From IMG/VR virus record IMGVR_UViG_3300017763_000216, positions 1-22,909 of that record: a DNA stretch of 22,909 nt; one strand, 5' to 3'. The notes beneath the pieces were generated by a model. The model had not been told where the DNA came from. It saw nothing but the letters and a program-made list of their open reading frames with translations, and made no database searches. A program made the position numbers and the translations under genes. The stretch's first letter is position 1, and each line of letters opens with the position of its first letter. Source of the stretch: a virus. Below, in pieces: positions 13,803 through 20,896 of this stretch.

Positions 13803-13989
13803 TTTAAGACAAGTTTTAGGATTAGATAGTCCAACACCTCGTGTAATTGAAAGAAACAGACGTGGTGTTATGGTGTACTCACATAAAACAGGTGGCGAGA
13901 TACAAGTTTTTACAAATGACAGTTGGAAAAGAAACAAAGATTATTATGTATCGAGGCAAGGCTCTCGGTCAGTAATGAAGAAATTTTAA
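13786..13989 (+). CDS. Small basic unknown protein
   Basis: The 67-residue basic protein starts at an ATG inside the end of the previous gene; a longer in-frame start at 13714 would overlap that gene by 89 bases and is not preferred. The sequence looks like a small beta-rich domain (RNRRGVMVYSHKTGGEIQVFTNDSW) with a basic tail (YYVSRQGSRSVMKKF). The pattern of charged strands could bind nucleic acid, which is speculation. It ends three bases before the next ATG. Confidence 0.6.
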   Translation: MQLDSNLRQVLGLDSPTPRVIERNRRGVMVYSHKTGGEIQVFTNDSWKRNKDYYVSRQGSRSVMKKF

Positions 13990-13992
13990 ATT

Positions 13993-14163
13993 ATGGAAGA
14001 AGAACTAAAAGAAGACGACTACGTCCAATGGGAAGACGGTGAAATGATTACACTTGGGCATGTAGTGCGTGTAATGGATAACGATGAAGTCCTTGTCAAA
14101 ACTGGCAATGGAGCTCGTAATATGGAATATGTAAAAAGGAAAAACCTTTCTAAAGTTAAATGA
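13993..14163 (+). CDS. Small beta-barrel-like unknown protein
   Basis: The 56-residue protein is acidic at the N-terminus and basic at the C-terminus. The segment DDYVQWEDGEMITLGHVVRVM followed by DEVLVKTGNGARNMEYVKRKNL alternates strands and turns like a small SH3/KOW or Tudor-type barrel, such as those that bind polymerases, ribosomes or DNA. No exact family is recognised. The ATG is three bases after the previous stop (AAATT-ATG context) and the stop overlaps the next start as ATGA. Confidence 0.65.
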   Translation: MEEELKEDDYVQWEDGEMITLGHVVRVMDNDEVLVKTGNGARNMEYVKRKNLSKVK

Positions 14164-14339
14164 ACACGAAGAAAAATCCTCCGCCACCTCCAAGTGATCC
14201 AATAGATGATTTGAACGAAGCCTGTTTTAGATTGCTTGGAACGTTGCAAAATATTAATAAAGAAGATCAAACATGGCACGAAGATTTTCAAAAGTCAATG
14301 CTGACAATGAGTGCCGCAATGAATAAATTTATACAATGA
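14160..14339 (+). CDS. Small unknown protein with Pro-rich N-terminus
   Basis: The 59-residue protein has a flexible N-terminus with five to six prolines (KKNPPPPPSDP) followed by one long amphipathic helix (about 17-58, DDLNEACFRLLGTLQNINKED onward), which may form a helical hairpin or dimer. It overlaps both neighbours by four bases (ATGA at each end), which is strong support that it is translated. No family is recognised. Confidence 0.65.
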   Translation: MNTKKNPPPPPSDPIDDLNEACFRLLGTLQNINKEDQTWHEDFQKSMLTMSAAMNKFIQ

Positions 14340-14911
14340 TTATACTAACAGACTGCGATGGAGTCCTTTTAAATTGGGCTCAAAGTTATCACTGGTGGAT
14401 GCACCGAAAAGGTTATCGGCCCGTAGATTCTACTGCGTATGCAATGGATATACATTACGGAATTGACCGTAAGGTATCAAAAGAGCTATGCAAAACTTTT
14501 TGTGAGTCGGCAGCAATTGGATTTCTTCCACCTATACGAGATGCTGTAAAGTATGTTCGAAAGTTACACGAAGAAGAGGGTGCTGTCTTTCACTGCATTA
14601 CATCAATGAGCGACGATCCTTGGGCAATCAAACTGCGAGAGCAAAACCTCGATCGTATTTTCGGAGAAGGCGTGTTTGAGCGGGTTGTATGTTTGCCATG
14701 TGGTGAAGATAAAGACGAAGCTCTTAAACGATACGAAGACTCTAATTTTATATGGGTCGAAGATAAGACAGAAAACGCTGAACTTGGTGCTAAGATGGGT
14801 TTAAATACGTTTCTTATTGACCATATATATAATAAGGGTCACGAGACAAGTGATGGTGTTACTCGAGTTAGTAATTGGAAAGAAATATATGAATACATTG
14901 GTGGAAAATAG
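14336..14911 (+). CDS. HAD-superfamily phosphatase, 5'(3')-deoxyribonucleotidase-like
   Basis: The protein has 191 residues. HAD motifs are visible: the nucleophile and acid-base aspartates in LTDCDGVLLNW (D6, D8), the Thr/Ser of motif II in HCITSMSDD (T89, S90), a candidate motif III lysine near 126 (GEDKDEA) and the metal-binding acids of motif IV in WVEDKTENAELG (E142, D143). The cap between motifs I and II is helical. Size and layout fit phage and bacterial nucleotidases that remove phosphate from deoxynucleotides, which would tie it to nucleotide metabolism, but another small phosphorylated metabolite is possible. Its stop lies inside the start of the PQ-loop gene, a 23-base overlap. Confidence 0.85.
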   Translation: MIILTDCDGVLLNWAQSYHWWMHRKGYRPVDSTAYAMDIHYGIDRKVSKELCKTFCESAAIGFLPPIRDAVKYVRKLHEEEGAVFHCITSMSDDPWAIKLREQNLDRIFGEGVFERVVCLPCGEDKDEALKRYEDSNFIWVEDKTENAELGAKMGLNTFLIDHIYNKGHETSDGVTRVSNWKEIYEYIGGK

Positions 14912-15158
14912 TTTAGGAATAATTTATAACGTTTGTTTTATTGGTTGTTTTTGGCCACAAATAATAAAGTCTGTTAGAACAAAATCCGTTGAAGATGTTA
15001 GCATAGGTCTATGTTTTATGTCTATAATCGGCTATGCTGCAGCGTTAGGATATGCTGTTTTAAAGTTCGGCTTTGATTATTGGCTGTGTCTAAATTATAT
15101 CTTTAGCGGCATATTCGTTGTCGTAATGATTTGTGTATATTACAAGTATAAAAAATAA
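14889..15158 (+). CDS. SemiSWEET/PQ-loop membrane transporter-like protein
   Basis: The protein has 89 residues and three predicted membrane helices (about 8-27, 39-60, 64-85). It carries the signature Pro-Gln at 23-24 in FWPQIIKSVRTKSVEDVS, followed by a second helix with SIIGYAAALGYA; this is one triple-helix bundle, as in SemiSWEET sugar transporters, which work as dimers in the inner membrane. I chose the ATG at 14889; an upstream in-frame ATG at 14817 lies deep in the HAD gene and would add a non-homologous tail. A sugar transporter in a phage that also carries a glycan gene cluster is notable, but the substrate is unknown. It overlaps the HAD gene by 23 bases and the next gene by one. 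Confidence 0.82.
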   Translation: MNTLVENSLGIIYNVCFIGCFWPQIIKSVRTKSVEDVSIGLCFMSIIGYAAALGYAVLKFGFDYWLCLNYIFSGIFVVVMICVYYKYKK

Positions 15159-15280
15159 TGAAAAAATCAATGAATCAAAGGAACGCTGATCGTAGACTTT
15201 CGACAGCAGATAAAATAATAATGGCAATATTTGGCGTATGCTTCGCCGTTGCTCTTTTTACTTGGTTGAGTTTACTATAA
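15158..15280 (+). CDS. 40-residue single-span membrane peptide
   Basis: This short gene lies between the PQ-loop gene and the tRNA cluster, with a TAATG start overlap. The N-terminus is basic (MKKSMNQRNADRRLS) and residues about 19-39 form one hydrophobic helix (KIIMAIFGVCFAVALFTWLSLL), giving a likely N-in, single-pass membrane peptide. It might partner the PQ-loop protein, or be one of the many small membrane proteins used by phages. No family is recognised. Confidence 0.6.
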   Translation: MKKSMNQRNADRRLSTADKIIMAIFGVCFAVALFTWLSLL

Positions 15281-15288
15281 CGATTAAC

Positions 15289-15364
<76 letters not shown>

Positions 15365-15369
15365 TTTTA

Positions 15370-15444
<75 letters not shown>

Positions 15445-15446
15445 TT

Positions 15447-15522
<76 letters not shown>

Positions 15523-15527
15523 TTTTT

Positions 15528-15604
15528 GCTCCGATAGCTCAGTTGGATAGAGCAACGGTTTTCTAAACCGTGGGTCGCAGGTTCGAGTCCTGCTCGGAGT
15601 ACCA
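15528..15604 (+). tRNA. tRNA-Arg (UCU)
   Basis: Acceptor GCTCCGA pairs with TCGGAGT. The D-arm has an extra base (TTGGATA), the anticodon loop is TTTCTAA (anticodon TCT), the T-arm is GCAGG/CCTGC, the discriminator is A and CCA is encoded. It reads AGA and AGG codons, which this genome uses heavily for Arg while many bacteria do not. Confidence 0.95.
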
Positions 15605-15613
15605 TTATTTGAT

Positions 15614-15621
15614 TATAAATA
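15614..15621 (+). promoter_or_regulatory. Candidate T4-type late promoter of the glycan cluster
   Basis: A perfect TATAAATA lies in the 23-base gap between the last tRNA and the ParB-like gene, outside any coding sequence. T4 spacing puts the transcript start at about 15627, one base before the ATG at 15628, so the message would be almost leaderless. Of the four such boxes listed, this is the best placed. Confidence 0.55.
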
Positions 15622-15627
15622 AAATAC

Positions 15628-16080
15628 ATGACAGCGTATGAAGAAAGTATTTTGAAATGTAAATTTCACGGAACAGCGTGGAATGGCTATAAAGTAACAC
15701 ACTTAGAAGTAAGTGAGCTTTGGGCGTCAGTTGTAAAAGCAGAAATGCTTAGAGGTAAAAGCTTTTTTGCAAAGGTGAAAGAAGATATTCAAAAAAATGG
15801 TCTTCACTTTCCTCTTATTGTTGTTGATACACCAAGACGTAATCTAATAGAACAGAAGAGCAGGTACGGAGACAAGTTAAAACCTTTGCCATTTGATCTA
15901 AAGCGCGATGATTTAAATGTTAGACAATATACTGTGTGGGGTGGTTCAAATAGATGGTACGCTGCGCATGAATTAGGATTTAAGTATGTAGATTGTATAG
16001 TTGTACCTAATGCAGATTTTAACAAAGCTCGATCTATGCAAGCAATGCACAGAGCACCTTACAGAGGACAACTATACTAA
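15628..16080 (+). CDS. ParB/sulfiredoxin-fold domain protein
   Basis: The protein has 150 residues. The segment VKEDIQKNGLHFPLIVVD (about 50-70) and VWGGSNRWYAAHELGFKYVDCIVVPN (about 108-133) match the two conserved boxes of the ParB N-terminal fold, including the G-x-x-R-x-x-A-A pattern that in ParB binds nucleotide phosphates. The central segment is Arg/Lys-rich. There is no helix-turn-helix DNA-binding domain, so it is not a partition protein. Known relatives of the fold include CTPases, kinases and nucleases. It starts a gene run behind a late-type box and overlaps the first glycosyltransferase by one base, which suggests it serves the same pathway or is simply carried with it. Confidence 0.8.
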   Translation: MTAYEESILKCKFHGTAWNGYKVTHLEVSELWASVVKAEMLRGKSFFAKVKEDIQKNGLHFPLIVVDTPRRNLIEQKSRYGDKLKPLPFDLKRDDLNVRQYTVWGGSNRWYAAHELGFKYVDCIVVPNADFNKARSMQAMHRAPYRGQLY

Positions 16081-16853
16081 TGAATATAGCAATACACGCA
16101 AAGCAGTCAATACCATGGCAAAAGAAAGTCGCACTATTATATCAAAACGGATTAGCGCGACATGGAATTAAAGCACAAATAGTTGATTCCCCAAAAAGAA
16201 TTTCTGATATTGCGCTTGTTCTTGGACCAAATTTTTGGAAACAAATTGAAAACGACGGTAAGCCATATCTAATGGCCAATCGTAAATTTGTAGGATTTGG
16301 TGATCATGTTCATACAACTAACGCAATTAGTTGGGACGGTTTTAACGGTTATGGAAGATTTTGTGTCAAAGGTATTGATGAGACACGTTTAAGTAAGTTC
16401 CTTGACGTTATTAAAATGCACCCACAACGTAAAGGTAAGTATAATCTATTGTGCGAACAATACGATTTAGGTAGATGCACTAAATACAGTAACGTTAATC
16501 AATGGTACAATGAAATAAAAAAATCTTTTTCTCCGTTAAAAGTTCGTTCAAAAAAGAACCCCGAAAAAGTTGGACATAATTTATGGGAACAATCTTTTTG
16601 CTCAGAAATATCTGATGTAAAAGAAGCTCATGTTTTAAACTCTACCGTATCGGTTGATTTGCTTTACTATGGTATACCCGTAGTTTCTTGGGACAAAGGT
16701 GATCCATGTTATGTAGGAACAATAGAAAATAGAGAAAAGCTTTTTCATCATCTTGCTCATTGTCAGTGGACTTACGACGAGATAAATAATGGTGATTGGT
16801 GGGAACAACTGAAAACTAATGATGGGCCTAAACTAAATCAAATAAAAATATAA
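16080..16853 (+). CDS. Capsule-synthesis-like (KpsC/KpsS-type) glycosyltransferase
   Basis: The protein has 257 residues. The C-terminal half shows the layout of the capsule synthesis family: a strand with LLCEQYDLG (about 123-131), an Arg segment (PLKVRSKKNPE, about 152-162) and a nucleotide-site-like run SEISDVKEAHVLNSTVSVDLLYYGIPVVSW (about 176-205), where NSTVSVDLLYYG is the classic core of GT-B enzymes that transfer Kdo or similar sugars. The N-terminus is a short Rossmann-like half (MNIAIHAKQ...). Acceptor and sugar donor are unknown. It overlaps the ParB-like gene by one base, and the next gene starts six bases after its stop. Confidence 0.72.
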   Translation: MNIAIHAKQSIPWQKKVALLYQNGLARHGIKAQIVDSPKRISDIALVLGPNFWKQIENDGKPYLMANRKFVGFGDHVHTTNAISWDGFNGYGRFCVKGIDETRLSKFLDVIKMHPQRKGKYNLLCEQYDLGRCTKYSNVNQWYNEIKKSFSPLKVRSKKNPEKVGHNLWEQSFCSEISDVKEAHVLNSTVSVDLLYYGIPVVSWDKGDPCYVGTIENREKLFHHLAHCQWTYDEINNGDWWEQLKTNDGPKLNQIKI

Positions 16854-16859
16854 ATTAAT

Positions 16860-17450
16860 ATGAACGATAAAATTAGAGTATTCATAGCAACAGATGGAGA
16901 TATACATTCTGATGCTGAAAAAGTAATCGAGCATTCGATTAAGAAAAACACAAATGAAGAAGTTGAAATAAACTTTATTAGACCTGGTTATAAAAATGGA
17001 TGTACCGGATTTACAAATCATAGGTATCTAATACCAGAGTTATGTAACTACGAAGGTTACGCAATTTACTTTGATGTTGATATGTTAGTACTAGGTGACT
17101 TACGTGAATTGTGGGAATATAAAAAAGAAGGCAAATGGGTAACAACACCACACCGTGATGATGTAAGTGTTATTGATTGCGCTGCCTTTAAAGGTATAAT
17201 ACCTACTAAAAACACTTTAATGAATATGAAAAAGCCTGCGCTGATGCGGATGTTGCAAAATAAGACAGTTTCAAATATTCCTATTCAATGGAATACGTGT
17301 GATAAAATAACAAGTGATGCTAAACTCATACACTATACTGATTTATCTACACAACCTTGGCACCCAATTCCAGGCAAAAAGTATAAAGAGCACAAAAATC
17401 AAGACGCAGTAAATTTATTTTTCGAGTACTTGAATGAAGCAAGTGTTTGA
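16860..17450 (+). CDS. GT-A glycosyltransferase, GT8-like
   Basis: The protein has 196 residues. It begins with a strand IRVFIATDGD, has a conserved HRYLIPELCNYEGYAIYFD segment and carries the metal-binding DxD at D72-V-D74 (FDVDMLVLGDL). The C-terminal LIHYTDLSTQPWHP contains the His expected for a second metal contact in GT8-type enzymes. It should transfer a sugar from a nucleotide-sugar, retaining its configuration. It is shorter than many GT8 proteins (over 250) but complete in motifs. Its 3' end overlaps the next gene by 17 bases. The ATG is six bases after the upstream stop, with no Shine-Dalgarno sequence. Confidence 0.8.
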   Translation: MNDKIRVFIATDGDIHSDAEKVIEHSIKKNTNEEVEINFIRPGYKNGCTGFTNHRYLIPELCNYEGYAIYFDVDMLVLGDLRELWEYKKEGKWVTTPHRDDVSVIDCAAFKGIIPTKNTLMNMKKPALMRMLQNKTVSNIPIQWNTCDKITSDAKLIHYTDLSTQPWHPIPGKKYKEHKNQDAVNLFFEYLNEASV

Positions 17451-18117
17451 TAATATAAAAATAGAGGGTGAAATGCCTCTTGGTCCTGTAGTTATGGCTG
17501 CGTGTGATTCTATATATTTTAAAGAACACGCGACTGCACTAATTAACTCTGCAAATAAGATTGGAAAAGATATTCATATTCATGTAGTAAACCCAACACA
17601 AACTCTACGTGCTCCGCAAAACTTAAATATTAACGTTACATTTTCGTATCATAAAGCTAAACAGAATAGCAGAGAGTATTATAGCTGTATACGATTTATG
17701 ATAGCAAAAGAAATATTAAAGCATTCAAAAAAGCTATTAATAGTAGATGTAGATTCTATATTTAAAAACACTTTTGAGTGGCCTAAAACCAATTATGGAT
17801 ATTTTCCTAGAGAACATAAAATGCGTGAATTACAAGTAGCGGCTGGGTGTGTATATTTTCAAGAGGCTGCCATTGAGACATTGCCTCAGCTAGAAAATAA
17901 AATAGCCTCTTTACCGCTGAAATGGTATATTGACCAAAAAGCACTAGAGTGGTATTTTCGAAACGTTATAAAAGACTCTATTACTTACTTTGATGATAAA
18001 TTTATGGACTGGGAGTTTAAAAATAATACAGTTCTTTGGACTGGCAAAGGCAAGAGGAAAAAAAGAAACGTTACATATTTAAATGCTAAAAAAGAATGTG
18101 AAAAGATTAATACATGA
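17434..18117 (+). CDS. GT-A glycosyltransferase-like protein
   Basis: The protein has 227 residues. A first strand (PVVMAACDSIYF) is followed by a helix (HATALINSANKIG), a strand (IHIHVVNP), a conserved YSCIRFMIAKEIL helix, and the DxD at D105-V-D107 (KLLIVDVDSIF). The middle has GCVYFQEAA and a WYIDQKALEW segment, as in GT-A acceptor regions; the end is basic (WTGKGKRKKRN), which could hold a pyrophosphate or a charged acceptor. I infer a sugar transferase; donor and acceptor are unknown. I chose the ATG at 17434, which overlaps the previous gene by 17 bases; the next in-frame Met is residue 14. The stop overlaps the next start as ATGA. Confidence 0.75.
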   Translation: MKQVFDNIKIEGEMPLGPVVMAACDSIYFKEHATALINSANKIGKDIHIHVVNPTQTLRAPQNLNINVTFSYHKAKQNSREYYSCIRFMIAKEILKHSKKLLIVDVDSIFKNTFEWPKTNYGYFPREHKMRELQVAAGCVYFQEAAIETLPQLENKIASLPLKWYIDQKALEWYFRNVIKDSITYFDDKFMDWEFKNNTVLWTGKGKRKKRNVTYLNAKKECEKINT

Positions 18118-18854
18118 ATTTAGTTTATCAATATTATTTACCATACCCTGGTGAGATTGGAAAACCAGATTGGGTTGAAATTGGTAAAAAATCAGCAGAA
18201 AAATACTCTAAAGAAATCGGCGCTGAATATATCTATTCAGAAGAAAAATATATGAACTCAGTATTAAATGTGTTTGAGTCATTTAGATTATTTTTTGATG
18301 AGTCATTTGATTGTTATGATAAAATTTTATTATTAGACATAGATACAATTGTTAACACAAAGGATAATATTTTTGATATTGAAATAGAAGACGTTGGAAT
18401 GGTGCATGAATTAGGTGTATATAATAGATCAGCCGTACCTGGCGCTACCTTTACACCAAAATTTTGGGATAATTATTTTAATAATCCACATACTGGAGTT
18501 TCTAGTTATGCTAAAAAGTTTTTAGACGAAAAATTTAAATGGAAAAAAAGTAAACTATATCCAAACGAAAAGTTTGCTTTATACAACGGAGGTGTACAAG
18601 TGTGGTCAAAAGAAGGCAGGATAAAAGCACGATCACTGTTTGATTCTAAAAAGCACGATCATTTTCACAAAGAGACGCGAAAAGGCGAAACCGCGTATTT
18701 GAATATGATGTTTTTTCACCATGGATTTAAAATAACGGAATTGGAAAACGATTGGAACCGTTTAAATTTTCAATGGAGCGAAAACAATCACTTTGGTAAA
18801 ATAACGCATTTTAATGATATAATAAAAGATAAGATGTATAATCATGGCAAATAA
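18114..18854 (+). CDS. GT-A glycosyltransferase, first tandem paralog
   Basis: The protein has 246 residues. It opens NLVYQYYLPY, carries DWVEIGKKSAEKYSKEIG, an ESFRLFFDE helix, and the DxD at D75-I-D77 (KILLLDIDTIV). The acceptor half has PNEKFALYNGGVQVWSKEG and an ETAYLNMMF...ELENDWNRLNF segment. It aligns along its length with the next gene but has about twenty extra residues after the IEDVGMVHELG motif. The DxD, the NGGV motif and the end strands are typical of GT8/GT-A folds. The DNA here is more AT-rich than neighbouring blocks. It overlaps both neighbours (ATGA at the start, 11 bases at the end). Confidence 0.8.
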   Translation: MNLVYQYYLPYPGEIGKPDWVEIGKKSAEKYSKEIGAEYIYSEEKYMNSVLNVFESFRLFFDESFDCYDKILLLDIDTIVNTKDNIFDIEIEDVGMVHELGVYNRSAVPGATFTPKFWDNYFNNPHTGVSSYAKKFLDEKFKWKKSKLYPNEKFALYNGGVQVWSKEGRIKARSLFDSKKHDHFHKETRKGETAYLNMMFFHHGFKITELENDWNRLNFQWSENNHFGKITHFNDIIKDKMYNHGK

Positions 18855-19524
18855 TTTAATATATCAATATTTTTTACCGTACGGTGGGCCAATGAAAAGC
18901 ACAACCGATTGGGCTGACTTAGGCGTAGAATCAGCTAAAAAATATGCGAAGACCATCGGCGTAAAATATGAATTCTCTAATAAAGCCACAATGAATGCGC
19001 CAAATCAAAATTTGGAATCGTGCAGAATATTTTTAGATGATTATTTTAATCAATTTGATAAAGTGTTGTTGTTAGATGTTGATATCTTAATTAATACAAC
19101 AGAAAATATTTTTGATGAAGACGTAGAAGACATCGGAATGGTGCAAGATAGAACTAAAGGCGCGTTCGTAGAAAATATTATTTCTAAAATGGAATCTTAT
19201 GGTAACATAACATTTGTTAATTCGAAATCTTGTCCAAATGAAAAGAGATATTGCAATGGTGGAGTTCAACTTTGGTCAAAAGAAGGTAGACTTAAAGCAA
19301 GAGAAAAATTTGGTGGGTTACCAGAAATTTATCGATATAGAGAAGCAACTAAAATGAATGAGCAACCTTATATAAATTTAATGTTTAATCTACACGATAT
19401 TAAGGTTACAGAACTTTCTAATCAATGGAATAGAATGTATTTTATGTGGAAGAATAATAAACCTGATGGTAAATTTAATCACTTTTTAGCATTACACAAA
19501 AACAGGATGAAAGAATACGTATGA
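18844..19524 (+). CDS. GT-A glycosyltransferase, second tandem paralog
   Basis: The protein has 226 residues and is a diverged copy of the gene before it: NLIYQYFLPY, DWADLGVESAKKYAKTIG, an ESCRIFLDD helix, the DxD at D78-V-D80 (KVLLLDVDILI), NIFDEDVEDIGMVQD, CNGGVQLWSKEGRLKAREKF, and VTELSNQWNRMYFMW line up in the same order. It lacks the insert present after the DVGM motif in the first copy, so substrate pockets may differ. The pair looks like a local duplication followed by divergence, giving two transferases that may act in sequence on the same glycan. It overlaps the previous gene by 11 bases and the next by four. Confidence 0.8.
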   Translation: MANNLIYQYFLPYGGPMKSTTDWADLGVESAKKYAKTIGVKYEFSNKATMNAPNQNLESCRIFLDDYFNQFDKVLLLDVDILINTTENIFDEDVEDIGMVQDRTKGAFVENIISKMESYGNITFVNSKSCPNEKRYCNGGVQLWSKEGRLKAREKFGGLPEIYRYREATKMNEQPYINLMFNLHDIKVTELSNQWNRMYFMWKNNKPDGKFNHFLALHKNRMKEYV

Positions 19525-20201
19525 GATTATATAGAATATTTGATGCACTCGGTGATAGTATTATATTACTAACTTATTTTCAAAAGTATGATATAAAAAC
19601 TGTTTATTATAATCGTGGTAAATTTGAAAGACTAACTTTATTATCAAACTATTTAAATATATCATTACCAAATTTTGTAAAAGTTAATGAGAAAATTGAA
19701 ACTGATATGATAGATGTATTGGTACAACTTACAAAGGATAATGTCAATCTCATTTCTTTTAATAATAACGCAGAAAAAGGAGATTATCAAACGACGCAGG
19801 TTGGTTCAAAATGGACAGCGTCTTCAGATAGAAACATAACAAAAGAAGAGACTCAAGAATATTTAACGCATGCATTAGTAAAAGACGTATCTATTGCAAC
19901 AACAATTGGTGATATTATAAAATTACTTTCATCATCACAAAAACATGTTTCAATGGATTCTGGCACTGCCTGGTTATCTGCCGCTCTTGGTATAGATACG
20001 ATTGTTATTTCGAAAAATAGTTATTATTGGCATGAAGCATATTATTATATGAGATATTTGAGTATACAGAAGAGCGTACAAAACATTTATCCAAAGATAA
20101 AAAAAGCAACTGAAAAAGAGTTTAATAATGCATTGGTAAATAATAATGTTTCAGAACCGTATTCTTATGAAACATATTTAAATAAAATTAAAAAACTATG
20201 A
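19521..20201 (+). CDS. GT9-like (heptosyltransferase-type) protein
   Basis: The protein has 226 residues. The start MRLYRIFDALGDSIILLTYF resembles the N-terminal strand and GD loop of GT9 enzymes. The late segment HVSMDSGTAWLSAALGIDTIVISK matches the donor-site core (DSGxxHLAxALG) of ADP-heptose:LPS heptosyltransferases, with W in place of the usual His. It is much shorter than typical GT9 members (around 330-350 residues), with a reduced middle region. Donor sugar and activity are therefore uncertain; a degenerate or accessory transferase is possible. Its coding DNA is strongly AT-rich. The ATGA overlap at both ends suggests coupling. Confidence 0.65.
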   Translation: MRLYRIFDALGDSIILLTYFQKYDIKTVYYNRGKFERLTLLSNYLNISLPNFVKVNEKIETDMIDVLVQLTKDNVNLISFNNNAEKGDYQTTQVGSKWTASSDRNITKEETQEYLTHALVKDVSIATTIGDIIKLLSSSQKHVSMDSGTAWLSAALGIDTIVISKNSYYWHEAYYYMRYLSIQKSVQNIYPKIKKATEKEFNNALVNNNVSEPYSYETYLNKIKKL

Positions 20202-20896
20202 AAGCGTTTATCATTTATATAAAAAATCACGAAGGCTCTACTGCTACTGCTAATTTAACTCTTGAGAGCTGTGAAAAACATGGGTATTCTGCAGAATTAT
20301 ATGAAGGTATAACGCCATCGACATTATCTGCATGGGAAGAAAAATACAAATTAGAAAATAAAGTTTTAAACCCAAGTCACATGTATGATAGACAAATTGG
20401 TATTAATGGTTCTGAATTTACGTATCAATGTAAATATTCTAATTTTCTAAATCATTATACTCTTTGGAATAAATGCGTAGAGTTAGATGAAACGATTGTA
20501 ATACTCGAACACGACGCTTTAGCGGTTAGCGAATGGAAAAATCCTAAGTTTGATGAACTATTAGTTTTAAATGTTAGAAGTGGTTTATATGGAGAAGAAC
20601 TGGATAAGCTCAGAAAACCAGAACTTTATAAGGGTGTTCACGATTATAAAAATAAATATTTGAACTATAAAGCAAAAAATATTTGGTTTGATGCTGGCAT
20701 GATACCTGGCACTGCTTCATACGCGATTAGTCCAAAGGGTGCTAAAAGACTTATAAATAACATTGAAAAATGCGGGTGGGATAAAGCAGACTATATTGTG
20801 AATAATAAATCTGTACATATGCAATATATACAGCCTGATTATTTTCATTTTTCACATCACATAATAAAAAATCAAAGAACAAGTCACGGAGAATAA
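20198..20896 (+). CDS. GT25-like glycosyltransferase
   Basis: The protein has 232 residues. The layout fits GT25 enzymes (LPS side-chain beta-transferases and relatives): strand MKAFIIYIKN, ESCEKHGYSAELYEGITP, then CKYSNFLNHYTLWNKCVELDETIVILEHDA, where E104-H105-D106 stands at the usual ExD site (a His replaces the middle Asp), and later GTASYAISPKGAKRLINNI, the typical C-terminal acceptor motif. I infer transfer of galactose or glucose to a growing glycan. The end of the gene carries a GGAG four bases before the next ATG, one of the few Shine-Dalgarno sequences in the window. Confidence 0.82.
   Translation: MKAFIIYIKNHEGSTATANLTLESCEKHGYSAELYEGITPSTLSAWEEKYKLENKVLNPSHMYDRQIGINGSEFTYQCKYSNFLNHYTLWNKCVELDETIVILEHDALAVSEWKNPKFDELLVLNVRSGLYGEELDKLRKPELYKGVHDYKNKYLNYKAKNIWFDAGMIPGTASYAISPKGAKRLINNIEKCGWDKADYIVNNKSVHMQYIQPDYFHFSHHIIKNQRTSHGE

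Noticed and set aside
15276-15281. A TATAAC -10-like box about eight bases before the first tRNA.
   Set aside because: No acceptable -35 box is found at 15-19 bases upstream, and the sequence is part of the preceding gene's last codons.
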